The translations under genes and the position numbers were made by a program. A stretch of DNA of 64,000 nucleotides, from positions 248,001 through 312,000 of the forward strand of contig NZ_JACHOO010000006.1 in NCBI RefSeq assembly GCF_014199915.1, read 5' to 3'. This stretch comes from Prosthecomicrobium pneumaticum. Lineage in GTDB: Bacteria; Pseudomonadota; Alphaproteobacteria; Rhizobiales; Kaistiaceae. Position 1 is the first letter of the stretch; each line of letters opens with the position of its first letter. This document shows positions 49,201 through 56,750 of the stretch, in pieces. The notes beneath the pieces are model-generated. The model had not been told where the DNA came from. It saw only the letters and a program-made list of their open reading frames with translations, and did no database searches.

Positions 49201-49746
49201 CTCGAAAAGCTCCGCGCCGGCACGGCGCTGGATGAGAATGACGTCCGCATCCGCGACGAGGGGCTGGTGCTGATCCTGAAGGAGCTGCACGACCGGCTCG
49301 ATGCCCTCGTCTTCGACGCCTATGGCTGGCCGCAGGACCTTTCCGACGAGGAGATCGTCGCCCGGCTCGTCGCCCTCAACCGGGAGCGGGCGAAGGAGGA
49401 GGCGGCCGGGCTGATCCGCTGGCTGCGGCCGGACTATCAGAAGGCGCGCGCCGGCCTCACCGGCGCGGTGCAGCCGGCCGAGGCGCAGGACAGCATGGCG
49501 CTGGTGGTCGACGCGGCGAAGGCGCAGAAGCCCCTCTTCCCGACCGGCGAGGTGGAGCGCACCGCCGCCGTGATGGCCGCGCTCGCCAGTGCCGCCGGCC
49601 CGGCGGACGCCGCGTCGATCGCCGCCGGCTTCCGGCAGGGCAGGCGCGCCGAGCCGCACATCCAGGCGACCCTCGCCTCGCTCGCCCGCATGGGTTTCGC
49701 GAGCAGCCCCGACGGCCGCCGCTTCATGTTCCGCCGCGTCGCCTGA
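46294..49746 (+). CDS. MmeI-like single-chain restriction-modification enzyme (type IIL/IIG)
   Basis: A 1150-residue protein. An N-terminal PD-(D/E)xK nuclease-like domain has Asp72 and Glu82-Ala-Lys84 ([18 protein letters not shown]). A helical linker follows, then a gamma-class N6-adenine methyltransferase with motif [13 protein letters not shown] (Asp426) and motif IV NPPF (573-576), a target-recognition region (about 690-920) and a C-terminal helical part. One chain should both methylate and cut DNA. All catalytic residues look intact. The ATG at 46294 matches the family start. The segment 48361-49070 has much lower GC than the rest, as if the specificity domain had been exchanged. It lies 240 bases after tRNA-Leu with no partner genes. 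Confidence 0.88.
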   Translation: MTPIEHFISRWSGREGGQERANYALFLSELCTVIGVPPPDPAGHASELNAYVFERAVTFREPDGSTAKGRIDLYKRGAFVLEAKQSRQGEGPKAAEAGQQDRPGVEEPAPQGRRESRRWDVLMMNARRQAEDYAKALPAAEGWPPFLIVCDVGHCLELYADFSGQGKNYAQFPDRRGFRIFLSDLRSEEVRERLRLIWTDPHALDPTKRAARVTRDIAERLAKVSKSLEERRAEDGRPLHAREAIAAFLMRCLFTMFAEDVELIPKDSFKGVLERCRGKPDLFPRLVGQLWEAMDKGGFAYAIEAQVKRFNGYLFKDRTVLPLPQEAIGELAEAARANWREVEPAIFGTLLEQALDPTERRKLGAHYTPRAYVERLVIATVIEPLREEWDHVRATAERLRAGGDPAGALAEVSKFHARLCAVRVLDPACGTGNFLYVALELMKRLEGEVLEALADLGGQETLGLDRHTVDPHQFLGLEVNPHAAAIAELVVWIGFLQWFFRTQGGQPAEPILRDFRTIRAMDAVLAHDGRDLVTDAAGRPVSRRDAAGERVEVYRYRNPRRPAWPEAEFIVGNPPFIGKGEPMRAAFGQAYLDALWAAHPHINESADFVMYWWDRAAELLTRHGTPLRRFGFVTTNSITQEFSRRVMAARLKAKKPVSLVMAIPDHPWTKATRDAAAVRIAMTVVVAGAHEGALREVVTEAELASETPIVDLSQRVGEINADLTIGADITASVKLSANAGLSSNGFLLAGRGFVITETDAQILGLGEIQGLEKHIRPYRNGRDLMTIPRKVMLIDLFGLKSEEVRGRFPSVYQHILATVKPERDQNNRDSYRRNWWIFAEPRSDLRPALDHLPRYIATPETAKHRVFQFVDGLVLPDHMVVAVASADAVHLGVLSSRAHVLWALRAGGWLGVGNDPRYSKSRVFDPFPFPDAPEPLKADIRAVAEELDAFRKARQAEHPRLTLTQMYNVLEKLRAGTALDENDVRIRDEGLVLILKELHDRLDALVFDAYGWPQDLSDEEIVARLVALNRERAKEEAAGLIRWLRPDYQKARAGLTGAVQPAEAQDSMALVVDAAKAQKPLFPTGEVERTAAVMAALASAAGPADAASIAAGFRQGRRAEPHIQATLASLARMGFASSPDGRRFMFRRVA
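48361..49070 (+). other. Low-GC segment inside the MmeI-like gene (target recognition domain)
   Basis: Counted 60-base lines give 31/60 GC (48601-48660), 28/60 (48721-48780) and 30/60 (48841-48900), against 43/60 at 47521-47580 in the same gene. Codons rare elsewhere in the window (TTA, ATA, CTA) appear only here. The frame stays open throughout and the borders are sharp, close to 48350 and 49070. In gamma-class methyltransferases the recognition domain follows motif VIII, which is where this segment lies. Confidence 0.8.
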
Positions 49747-49842
49747 GGCGCCGCCGTGCGATCTGCCGATCGCCGATCCGGGCGCTCGGCCCGCGAGGAC
49801 CTGCCGGCCGGCCCGCCCCGGGCAGAGGCGGAAAGAACCGAG

Positions 49843-50388
49843 ATGGATGCGATCGAGACCGAGCGGCTGGTGCTGAGGAATTTCCGGCGGGACGATGCGG
49901 CCGATCTGTTCGCCTATCTCGCGGCGCCGCGCGCCGGGTGCTTTCTCGATCTGCGGCTCGCCGATCTCGACGCCGCCGCAGCGGAGGCGCAGGCGCGGAG
50001 CGGCGATGACGAGCACATCGCCGTCGCGCTGCGCGGCACCGGCCGGCTGATCGGCGACCTGTTCGCGGTTCCGGAGCCGCCCGACACCTATGCGGTCGGC
50101 TGGAACTTCAACGCCGATTTCGGCGGCGCCGGCTATGCCGCGGAGGCCGCGCGGGCGCTCTTCGGCCATCTGTTCGGGGCGAAGCAGGCGCGGCGTCTCT
50201 ACGCCTATGTCGAGGACCACAACCGTGCCTCGCAGCGGCTGTGCGAACGGCTCGGTATGCGCAAGGAGGGCCATTTTCTCGACTTCGTGTCGTTCCGCAC
50301 CGACGCGCAGGGCGCGCCGATCTTCGAGAACACGATGCAATACGCGCTGCTGCGCAGGGAATGGCGGGGCGAAGAAGGGCGGGCCTGA
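49843..50388 (+). CDS. GNAT family N-acetyltransferase (RimJ/RimL type)
   Basis: 181 residues of the Acetyltransf_3 group: TERLVLRNFRRDDAADLFAYL at the N-terminus, the acetyl-CoA loop GAGYAAEAARALFGHLF, and VEDHNRASQRLCERLGMRKEG. Relatives acetylate ribosomal-protein or other N-termini, or antibiotics; the substrate here is unknown. The ATG at 49843 follows a purine-rich GGCGGAAAG. It lies 96 bases after the restriction-modification gene and may be read with it. Confidence 0.88.
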   Translation: MDAIETERLVLRNFRRDDAADLFAYLAAPRAGCFLDLRLADLDAAAAEAQARSGDDEHIAVALRGTGRLIGDLFAVPEPPDTYAVGWNFNADFGGAGYAAEAARALFGHLFGAKQARRLYAYVEDHNRASQRLCERLGMRKEGHFLDFVSFRTDAQGAPIFENTMQYALLRREWRGEEGRA

Positions 50389-50575
50389 TCCCGGGGCATC
50401 GGGGGATCGCATCCGGGCGGCCGGCCGGCGGCCGCGATGGTGCCCCCTCGGCAGCCGCCCGTGGGCGAGCCCGAATCGTCCTCGGAAAAAAACCGCGTCC
50501 GCCGACAGCATCCCGACAGGCGCGGGCGGCGATGGTTCCTTCGCCGGCGCGGTTGCCGGCCGATGAACAGGAACC

Positions 50576-50854
50576 ATGATGCGCACGATCGCTCTCGCCG
50601 CCGCTCTCCTCGCCGTCCTCCCCGCCACCGCCGCCTTCGCCTCGCCGAAATGCACCTCCGAGCCGAAGGACAAGTGGATGAGCGAAGAGGCCATGAAGGC
50701 GAAGATCGCCGAACTGGGCTACCAGAAGATCCGTACCTTCGAGATCACCGGCTCGTGCTACGAGATCTACGGCTATACGAAGGACGACAAGCGCGCCGAG
50801 GTCTATTTCAACCCGGTGACCGGCGCGATCGTCAAGTCGGAGATCGGGGACTGA
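50576..50854 (+). CDS. Small periplasmic PepSY-domain protein
   Basis: 92 residues with an N-terminal signal peptide (about 1-22, ending ATAAFAS) and a PepSY-like domain: WMSEEAMKAKIAELGYQKIR then VYFNPVTGAIVKSE. Two cysteines (SPKC and GSCYE) could form a disulphide. PepSY proteins of this size occur next to cytochrome b561 and QseBC-like regulators in Alphaproteobacteria. AGGA is three bases from the first ATG (50576) and six from the second (50579), so the true start may be the latter. Two bases separate its stop from the next GTG. Confidence 0.85.
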   Translation: MMRTIALAAALLAVLPATAAFASPKCTSEPKDKWMSEEAMKAKIAELGYQKIRTFEITGSCYEIYGYTKDDKRAEVYFNPVTGAIVKSEIGD

Positions 50855-50856
50855 CC

Positions 50857-51411
50857 GTGGCCGATCGCGGTCTCATGGCGGGGGCCGCGCAGGCCCCCGC
50901 ACGCGTGGCGGTCTGGGATCCGGTCGTCCGCCTGTTCCACTGGACCGTCGTCGCCGGCGTCGTCCTCAACCTCTTCGTCCTCGAGCCGGGCAAGACCGCC
51001 CACCGCACTGTCGGCTACACGATCGCGGCGGCGCTCGCCATCCGCCTCGTCTGGGGCTTCGTCGGCACGCGGCATGCCCGCTTCGCCGACTTCTTTCCCA
51101 CCCCCCGCCGGCTCGCCCGCTATCTCGGCGCGCTGCGGCGCGGCGAGGAAGCCCGCATGCTCGGCCACAACCCGCTCGCCGCGGTGATGATGCTCACCCT
51201 GATGGCGCTCCTCGCCGCCACGGCGACGACCGGCTGGATGACGACGCTCGACGCCTTCTGGGGCGAAAAATCGCTCGAGGAGGTGCACGGAACGCTCGGC
51301 AATGCGATCATGGTGCTCGCCGCCCTGCACGCCTTCGCCGCGCTCTTCGAGAGCTGGCGCCATCGCGAGAACCTCGTCTGGTCGATGGTCACCGGCCGCA
51401 AGCGGGCGTGA
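50857..51411 (+). CDS. Cytochrome b561-type membrane protein
   Basis: 184 residues with four membrane helices. Candidate heme-ligand histidines lie in RLFHWT, KTAHRTVGY, EEVHGTLGN and LHAFAALFESWRHR, the layout of bacterial di-heme cytochrome b561 and hydrogenase b-type subunits. It probably moves electrons from quinol to a periplasmic acceptor. The GTG at 50857 (GGGGA upstream) is preferred over the ATG at 50875, which lacks a Shine-Dalgarno. Same operon as the PepSY protein and the following two-component system. Confidence 0.88.
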   Translation: MADRGLMAGAAQAPARVAVWDPVVRLFHWTVVAGVVLNLFVLEPGKTAHRTVGYTIAAALAIRLVWGFVGTRHARFADFFPTPRRLARYLGALRRGEEARMLGHNPLAAVMMLTLMALLAATATTGWMTTLDAFWGEKSLEEVHGTLGNAIMVLAALHAFAALFESWRHRENLVWSMVTGRKRA

Positions 51412-51445
51412 CGGGAGGCGCGAGGGCGGACGGGGGGTTGAGGGC

Positions 51446-52135
51446 ATGAGGCTGCTGCTCGTCGAGGACAGTGCGCGGCTGCGCGAACTGGTCTGCGAGA
51501 CGATCCGCGAGGCGGGCTGGTCGATCGACGCCGTCGGCACGGCGGCGGAGGCAGCGGCCGCGCTCGACGCCGCCGAGTTCGACGTCGCCCTCGTCGATCT
51601 CGGCCTGCCGGACGGCGACGGGGTCGACCTCGTGCGGTCCTTGCGGCGGCGCGGCCGGACGATTCCCGTTCTGATGCTGACCGCCCGCGCGGCGATCGAC
51701 GAGCGGATCGCCGGGCTCGACGCCGGCGCCGACGACTATCTGACCAAGCCCTTCAACAATGGCGAGCTGCTCGCCCGCATCCGGGCGCTGCTTCGCCGGG
51801 CGCCGCAGGTGGCGATGCCGGTGCTCGCCTTCGGCCGGCTCGCCTACGATCCCGCAGCGGCGCGGCTCGAATGCGGCGGCGCGGAGATCGCCCTGCCGCC
51901 GCGCGAACGGGCGCTCGTCGAGATCCTGATGCGCAATGCCGGCCGCACCGTGCCGAAGCGCCGGCTGGAGAACGCCTTCTCCGAGTTCGGTGAGGAGAGG
52001 AGCCCGAACGCGGTCGAACTCGCCGTGTCGCGGCTGCGCCGGCGGCTGGAACCCTTCGACACCCGCGTCGCCATCGAGACCGTGCGCGGCATCGGCTATC
52101 TGCTCACCGAGGCGCCCTTCGTCGAGGCGCCATGA
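51446..52135 (+). CDS. OmpR-family response regulator (QseB/PmrA-like)
   Basis: 229 residues. The receiver domain has acidic Glu7-Asp8, phospho-acceptor Asp51 (VALVDLGLPDGDG) and Lys in LTKPF. The winged-helix effector domain contains the ELAVSRLRRRLEP recognition helix and ends GIGYLL near the C-terminus. It should control this operon or respiratory/envelope genes in response to the partner kinase. The stop overlaps the kinase start (ATGA). Confidence 0.93.
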   Translation: MRLLLVEDSARLRELVCETIREAGWSIDAVGTAAEAAAALDAAEFDVALVDLGLPDGDGVDLVRSLRRRGRTIPVLMLTARAAIDERIAGLDAGADDYLTKPFNNGELLARIRALLRRAPQVAMPVLAFGRLAYDPAAARLECGGAEIALPPRERALVEILMRNAGRTVPKRRLENAFSEFGEERSPNAVELAVSRLRRRLEPFDTRVAIETVRGIGYLLTEAPFVEAP

Positions 52136-53490
52136 GGTCGCTCGGCCCCCCGCTCGGGGTGATCGTGACGCGGCGCATCGTGCTCTTCGCCGTGCTCGCC
52201 ATGATCGCCCAGCTCGGCATCGTCTTTGCCGACTATTATCGCGACGATGGCGGCCTCGGCCGCCTGTTGATCGAGCGCGAGACGGAGGCGATCGCCGCCG
52301 GCTTCGGCGAGGGCCGTCGGCTCGCCTTCAGCCTGCCGAAGGCGCTCGAGGCGCGCTATGCCGTCAGCGGCGACGGCTATTTCGCGCGCGTGCGCACCGC
52401 TTCGGGAACGGTGCTGTTCTCCGATTGCGGCGATGCCTGCGCCGACCATCTCCTGCCGCTCGCGGTCGATCCGCCGACCTTCTGGATGCGCCGGATCGCG
52501 CCGGGCAAGCCGCTCTCGGTCGCCGGCGGCCGCACGTTCCGCATCGCCGGCACGGACGTGCTCGTCGAGATCGCCGTGGTGCGGGACCAGGACGGGCTGA
52601 TGTGGGGCGTGCTCGGTCACGAGGTGGTCGACCACATGATCGTGCCGATGGGGCTGATCCTCGTCTTCGTGCTCGGCGCGACGCTTTTTTCGATCCGCCG
52701 CGCGCTGCAGCCGGTGCACCGCGCCGCCGCCGCGGCCGATGCGCTGGAGCCGGAGCGGCCGGGCGCCAGGCCCCTCGACATCGCCGGCATGCCGCGCGAG
52801 ATCGGCCAGCTCGTCGCCGCCGTCAACCGCGCCTTCGCCCGCGTCGCCGAACTCGTCCGGGCGCAGAAGGTGTTCACCTCGGCGGTGGCGCACGAGATCC
52901 GCACGCCCCTTGCGGTGATCAAGCTCGAACTGGAACGGATCGAGGATCCCCGCGCCCGGAAGGCCGAGGCCGATCTCGATCAGCTCGCCGCCTTCGTCGA
53001 ACAGCTCACCGCGCTCGCCCGGCTCGAGGCGATCGACCACGACGCCTTCGTGCCGGTCGATCTCGGCCGGTTGACCGAGGAGACGGTCGGCGCGCTCGCC
53101 CCCTTCGTCTATGCCCGCCGTCACCGCATCGCCGTCGCGATAGAGGGCACGCCGCTTATGCTCGGCATGCCGGGACTGATCGGCGACGCCTTGCGCAATC
53201 TCATCGAGAACGCCGTCCGCCACACGCCCGAGGGAACGGCGATCCGCGTCGGCTGCGGACCGGCGGCCGTGCTCTGCGTGATCGATGACGGACCCGGCGG
53301 CGCGCTGCCGCAGAACGAGGCGATGCCCGGCACCTCCAAGCGCGCGGGCGGGCTCGGCATCGGGCTCGAGATCGTGCGGCGGATCGCGGCGATCCATGGC
53401 GGGCGGCTCGACATCGGCGAGGCCGTGCCGCACGGCACGGCGGCGGTGCTGCATTTTCCGCCGCTCGCGGGGACGGTCGTTGAGACCTGA
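52132..53490 (+). CDS. Sensor histidine kinase (QseC/PmrB-like)
   Basis: 452 residues. Membrane helices near 12-33 and 175-195 flank a periplasmic domain of about 140 residues. They are followed by a HAMP-like linker, the H-box SAVAHEIRTPL with His254, and an ATPase domain (NLIENAVRHTPEG, IDDGPGG, GLGIGLEIVRRI). All catalytic residues are present. Two cysteines in the sensor part (SDCGDACAD) suggest redox or metal sensing, which would fit the neighbouring b-type cytochrome, but this is inference. Confidence 0.93.
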   Translation: MRSLGPPLGVIVTRRIVLFAVLAMIAQLGIVFADYYRDDGGLGRLLIERETEAIAAGFGEGRRLAFSLPKALEARYAVSGDGYFARVRTASGTVLFSDCGDACADHLLPLAVDPPTFWMRRIAPGKPLSVAGGRTFRIAGTDVLVEIAVVRDQDGLMWGVLGHEVVDHMIVPMGLILVFVLGATLFSIRRALQPVHRAAAAADALEPERPGARPLDIAGMPREIGQLVAAVNRAFARVAELVRAQKVFTSAVAHEIRTPLAVIKLELERIEDPRARKAEADLDQLAAFVEQLTALARLEAIDHDAFVPVDLGRLTEETVGALAPFVYARRHRIAVAIEGTPLMLGMPGLIGDALRNLIENAVRHTPEGTAIRVGCGPAAVLCVIDDGPGGALPQNEAMPGTSKRAGGLGIGLEIVRRIAAIHGGRLDIGEAVPHGTAAVLHFPPLAGTVVET

Positions 53491-53511
53491 AGCCCGAGGA
53501 ACGGCCGTCCG

Positions 53512-53772
53512 TCAGCGGATGCGGCCGGCGACGATCCGGCGCAGCGCCGAAAGGCCGCCCGCCATGCCCGCGGCGAGCACGCCCGAGACGATCAGCGCCA
53601 CGGCCGGCAGGTTTTCCGCCGCCGGCGGCGCGAGCGCGGCGACATAGCCGCCCGCCGTCATCATCAGAAAGCCGAGCCCGGCGAGCGCCGGCGTCGGCCA
53701 GCGCAGGATCATCAGCGTCACAGCCGCCGGGACGGCCACGGCCACCACGATCAACAGCATCTGCGGCGTCAT
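53512..53772 (-). CDS. Small hydrophobic membrane protein, unknown
   Basis: 86 residues with three predicted membrane helices (about 5-24, 30-48 and 57-75) and a basic C-terminal tail (ALRRIVAGRIR). No family recognised. It is convergent with the histidine kinase 21 bases away and lies 107 bases from the transporter gene end. The hydrophobic pattern and positive-inside tail argue for a real gene; its frame has few competitors in the interval. Confidence 0.6.
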   Translation of the reverse strand: MTPQMLLIVVAVAVPAAVTLMILRWPTPALAGLGFLMMTAGGYVAALAPPAAENLPAVALIVSGVLAAGMAGGLSALRRIVAGRIR

Positions 53773-53879
53773 TTCAGCCCCCGTTCAAAGAAGGCTAGCA
53801 TTCCGCCGCGTCGTCCGGAACGAAAACCTGCACCCGCCTCGGCAATTCTCGCGAGGCGGGGATGCCGACTGCGCGCCGC

Positions 53880-55088
53880 TCAGGCGGCGCGCAGACCCCG
53901 CCGGCTCGGCAGGAATATCGTCAGGAGGCCGAGGAAGGGCAGGTAGGAGCAGATCTGGTAGACATAGGCGATGCCGTAGCGGTCGGCGAGTACGCCGAGC
54001 ACGGCCGCCGCGATGCCGCCCATGCCGAAGGCGAAGCCGAAGAAGATGCCGGCGATCATGCCGACCCGGCCGGGAACCAGCTCCTGCGCGAAGACGACGA
54101 TCGCCGGGAAGGCGGAGGCGAGCACGACGCCGATGATGAAGGAGAGCACGCCCGACCAGAACAGATCCGCATAGGGCAGCATCAGCGTGAACGGCAGCAC
54201 GCCGAGAATCGAGAACCAGATCACCGTCTTCGAGCCGAAGCGGTCGCCGATCGGCCCGCCGAGCACGGTGCCGAGCGCCATCGCCCCGAGGAAGAGGAAC
54301 AGCATCAATTGCGAATGCTCGACGTCGAGGCCGAACCGGTCGATCAGATAGAAGGTGTAGTAGCTCGAAATGCTCGCCGTATAGATGTTCTTCGTGAAGA
54401 CGAGCAGGGTCAGCACGACGAGCGCCGTCGTCACCTGGCGGCGCGGCAGCGGCAGGGTGCGGCTCGCCGCCGGCCGTCCGGCGCGGGCGGCGCTGGTGCG
54501 GCCGTACCAGGTGCCGACCCGCCACAGGATCACCATGCCGGTCAGGGCGACGAGCGAGAACCAGGCGATGCTCGTCTGGCCGCGCGGCACGACGATGAAG
54601 GCGGCGAGCAGCGGCCCGATCGCCTGGCCGAAATTGCCGCCGACCTGGAACAACGACTGGGCGAGACCGTAGCGGCCGCCCGACGCCATGCGGGCGACGC
54701 GCGACGCTTCCGGGTGGAACACCGCCGAGCCGATGCCGATCAGCGCCGCACCGGCGAGCAGCAGCGTGAAGCTGGTGCCGAAGGCGAGCAGGAACAGGCC
54801 GAGCATGGTGGAGGCCATGCCGAAGGGCAGCGAACGCGGCATCGGCCGCTTGTCGGTGTAGAGCCCGATCGCCGGCTGCAGCAGCGAGGCGGTGACCTGG
54901 AAGACGAGGGTCAACAGGCCGATCTGCCAGAAATCGAGATGATAGCCGTCCTTCAGGATCGGATAGATCGCCGTCAGCAGCGACTGCATCACGTCGTTGA
55001 GCAGATGGCAGAGGCTGATCGCCAGGATGATCGCGAAGGTGGTGGTTTCGGCGGCCGGCCGCGCGGCGCCTGCAGTCGTGTCGGTCAA
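53880..55088 (-). CDS. fsr: MFS transporter, Fsr (fosmidomycin resistance) type
   Basis: About 402 residues with 12 membrane helices of the major facilitator superfamily. The N-terminal segment SLCHLLNDVMQSLLTAIYPILK and the FQVTASLLQPAIGLYTDK loop are characteristic of the Fsr group, which exports fosmidomycin and possibly other compounds. No ATG precedes helix 1; the TTG at 55088, eight bases after GAGGG, gives the family length, and the reading up to 55364 has no transporter character. The substrate is not known from sequence. Confidence 0.88.
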   Translation of the reverse strand: MTDTTAGAARPAAETTTFAIILAISLCHLLNDVMQSLLTAIYPILKDGYHLDFWQIGLLTLVFQVTASLLQPAIGLYTDKRPMPRSLPFGMASTMLGLFLLAFGTSFTLLLAGAALIGIGSAVFHPEASRVARMASGGRYGLAQSLFQVGGNFGQAIGPLLAAFIVVPRGQTSIAWFSLVALTGMVILWRVGTWYGRTSAARAGRPAASRTLPLPRRQVTTALVVLTLLVFTKNIYTASISSYYTFYLIDRFGLDVEHSQLMLFLFLGAMALGTVLGGPIGDRFGSKTVIWFSILGVLPFTLMLPYADLFWSGVLSFIIGVVLASAFPAIVVFAQELVPGRVGMIAGIFFGFAFGMGGIAAAVLGVLADRYGIAYVYQICSYLPFLGLLTIFLPSRRGLRAA

Positions 55089-55503
55089 GATCGGAGCCCT
55101 CGGCGGCCGCTGCCGCTTCGGAAGGCAGAGGCCTCTGATCCGGGCAGGAATTTCCGGATCGCCGTTCCTATAGAACGGCTCCGCCGCGTCGTCCAGAACT
55201 CGTATGGCTTCCGAACGGATTCGCCGGGCCGCCGTCCGCACCGTTTCGAAAGGGCGCGCCACCGCGACGACCGGTCTTTCGGGGCGGCCCTTGCCGGCGC
55301 CTCGACGGCACCCCAAGTCGAGAGCATGATGGCGGGTGTCGGCGGGTTTCCTTGACTTCCGCACCGGCCATCACTAGAAGGGCGCCGATCCGGAAGGCGG
55401 CCGCGAGGTAAAACCGCGCTCCTTCCAGAGCGACGTGCCCGACGGGGCTCGCAAGACGTTCATGCGTGCCTCGGATCACGAAGAAAGAGGGTACGGAAAC
55501 ACT
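55089..55503 (+). promoter_or_regulatory. 415-base divergent control region with hpf promoter
   Basis: Between the Fsr-type transporter and hpf no gene is supported. A good sigma-70 promoter faces right: -35 TTGACT (55351-55356), 17-base spacer, -10 TAGAAG (55374-55379), giving a leader of about 118 bases before the hpf ATG. The transporter promoter should be in the left half but was not resolved. Confidence 0.6.
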
Positions 55504-56103
55504 ATGACCCTGCGCATCTCCGGCAAGAACATCGAGATCGGATCGGCCTTCCGCAGCCATGCCGAGGGCCGCATCGGCGACGCCGTGTCGAAATATTTCG
55601 ACGGCGGCTTCAACGGCCACCTGACGCTGGAGCCGGACGGTTCGGGCTACCGGGTCGACTGCACCGTCCATCTCGATACCGGCGTCACGCTGCAGGCCGA
55701 GGGGTCCGGCCACGATGTCTACCGCACCTTCGACGTCGCCGCCGAGCGGATCGAGAAGCGGCTGCGCCGCTACAAGCGCCGGCTGCGCGACCATCATCAC
55801 GGCCTGAACGGCGCAGCCGCCGGGCCCGATCTCGACGCCGCGAGCTATGTGCTCGCCGCACCCGACGACGAGACCGAGATCGGCGCCGATTATCACCCCG
55901 TCGTGATCGCCGAATCGACGACGCAGCTGCGCACCTTGTCGGTGTCCGGCGCCGTCATCGCGATGGACCTCGCCGATGCGCCCGTGCTCGTCTTCCGGCA
56001 CGCCGGCCATGGCGGCGTCAACGTCGTCTACCGCCGTGCGGACGGCAATATCGGGTGGATTGATCCCGCGCTCGTCGGCAAGGGGGATTCCGTCGCCCGC
56101 TGA
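55504..56103 (+). CDS. hpf: Ribosome hibernation promoting factor, long form
   Basis: 199 residues. An N-terminal HPF/YfiA domain (about 1-110: LRISGKNIEIGSAFRSHAEGRI) is joined by a variable linker to the C-terminal HPF domain (about 140-199: VIAESTTQLRTLSVSGAVIAMDL). The long form dimerises 70S ribosomes into 100S particles in stationary phase on its own. The ATG at 55504 matches the family start; an upstream in-frame ATG at 55435 is non-conserved. ptsN follows 87 bases away, an association usual downstream of rpoN, which is not in this window. Confidence 0.95.
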   Translation: MTLRISGKNIEIGSAFRSHAEGRIGDAVSKYFDGGFNGHLTLEPDGSGYRVDCTVHLDTGVTLQAEGSGHDVYRTFDVAAERIEKRLRRYKRRLRDHHHGLNGAAAGPDLDAASYVLAAPDDETEIGADYHPVVIAESTTQLRTLSVSGAVIAMDLADAPVLVFRHAGHGGVNVVYRRADGNIGWIDPALVGKGDSVAR

Positions 56104-56125
56104 ATGCGCATAGCATCATGAGCGG

Positions 56126-56151
56126 CCGGCCCGCGCTTCGCCGCGGGCCGG
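56126..56151 (+). other. Stem-loop between hpf and ptsN
   Basis: A perfect 10-bp stem (CCGGCCCGCG at 56126-56135, CGCGGGCCGG at 56142-56151) with a 6-base loop and no U-tract, 39 bases before the ptsN ATG. It could separate hpf and ptsN expression by processing or stability. Confidence 0.5.
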
Positions 56152-56190
56152 AGGGGACGGGTCTTGAACCGAAGGTTTGGACCGAGAGAC

Positions 56191-56655
56191 ATGGACCTGA
56201 GCGATCTGCTGAGCCCGGATGCGATCATCCCGTCTCTCAAGGCCAATTCGAAGAGACAGGCCCTCCAGGAACTGGCCGAGAAGGCCGCGACGCTGACCGG
56301 CCTCGACGAGCGGCAGATCTTCGATACGCTCCTGCAGCGCGAGCGGCTGGGCTCGACGGGCGTCGGCAACGGCATCGCCATTCCGCACGGCAAGCTCGCC
56401 AATCTGAAGCGCATTCAGGGTCTCTTCGCCCGGCTGCCGAAGCCGATCGATTTCGAGGCGCTCGACGATCAGCCGATCGACATCGTCTTCCTGCTCTTGG
56501 CGCCCGAAAGCGCCGGGGCCGATCACCTGAAGGCGCTCGCCCGCGTCGCGCGGCTGCTGCGCGAGCCCGGCCTCGCCGGCAAGCTGCGCGCCTCGACGGA
56601 TGCGAGCGCGCTCTACGCCGTGCTGACCGCGAGCGCCACGTCGAACGCCGCCTGA
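56191..56655 (+). CDS. ptsN: PTS IIA-like nitrogen regulatory protein PtsN (EIIA-Ntr)
   Basis: A 154-residue EIIA of the fructose/nitrogen family, with the phosphorylated His66 in GIAIPHGKL. It receives phosphate from HPr (the ptsH gene at 13.8 kb encodes a suitable donor) and controls potassium transport, nitrogen and stress responses by binding partners. The ATG at 56191 gives the family length; the TTG at 56164 would add nine residues. It is probably co-transcribed with hpf. Confidence 0.95.
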   Translation: MDLSDLLSPDAIIPSLKANSKRQALQELAEKAATLTGLDERQIFDTLLQRERLGSTGVGNGIAIPHGKLANLKRIQGLFARLPKPIDFEALDDQPIDIVFLLLAPESAGADHLKALARVARLLREPGLAGKLRASTDASALYAVLTASATSNAA

Positions 56656-56750
56656 CGCCGCCTTAAGGGCGCCAACACGAGTTGACTTCCGCCGTTTCGG
56701 ACGAGCCGCTAGACAGGACCGTCCGAATTCGCATGGGGGAGCGGCGGCGC

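Noticed and set aside
45969-49746. Genomic island integrated in tRNA-Leu carrying the MmeI-like gene
   Set aside because: No integrase and no second copy of the tRNA 3' end noticed; the flanking parts of the enzyme gene have native GC. Only the inner specificity segment looks foreign.
56683-56750. TTGACT (56683) plus TAGACA as a glmS promoter
   Set aside because: Spacer would be 22 bases, too long for sigma-70; no better pair found.
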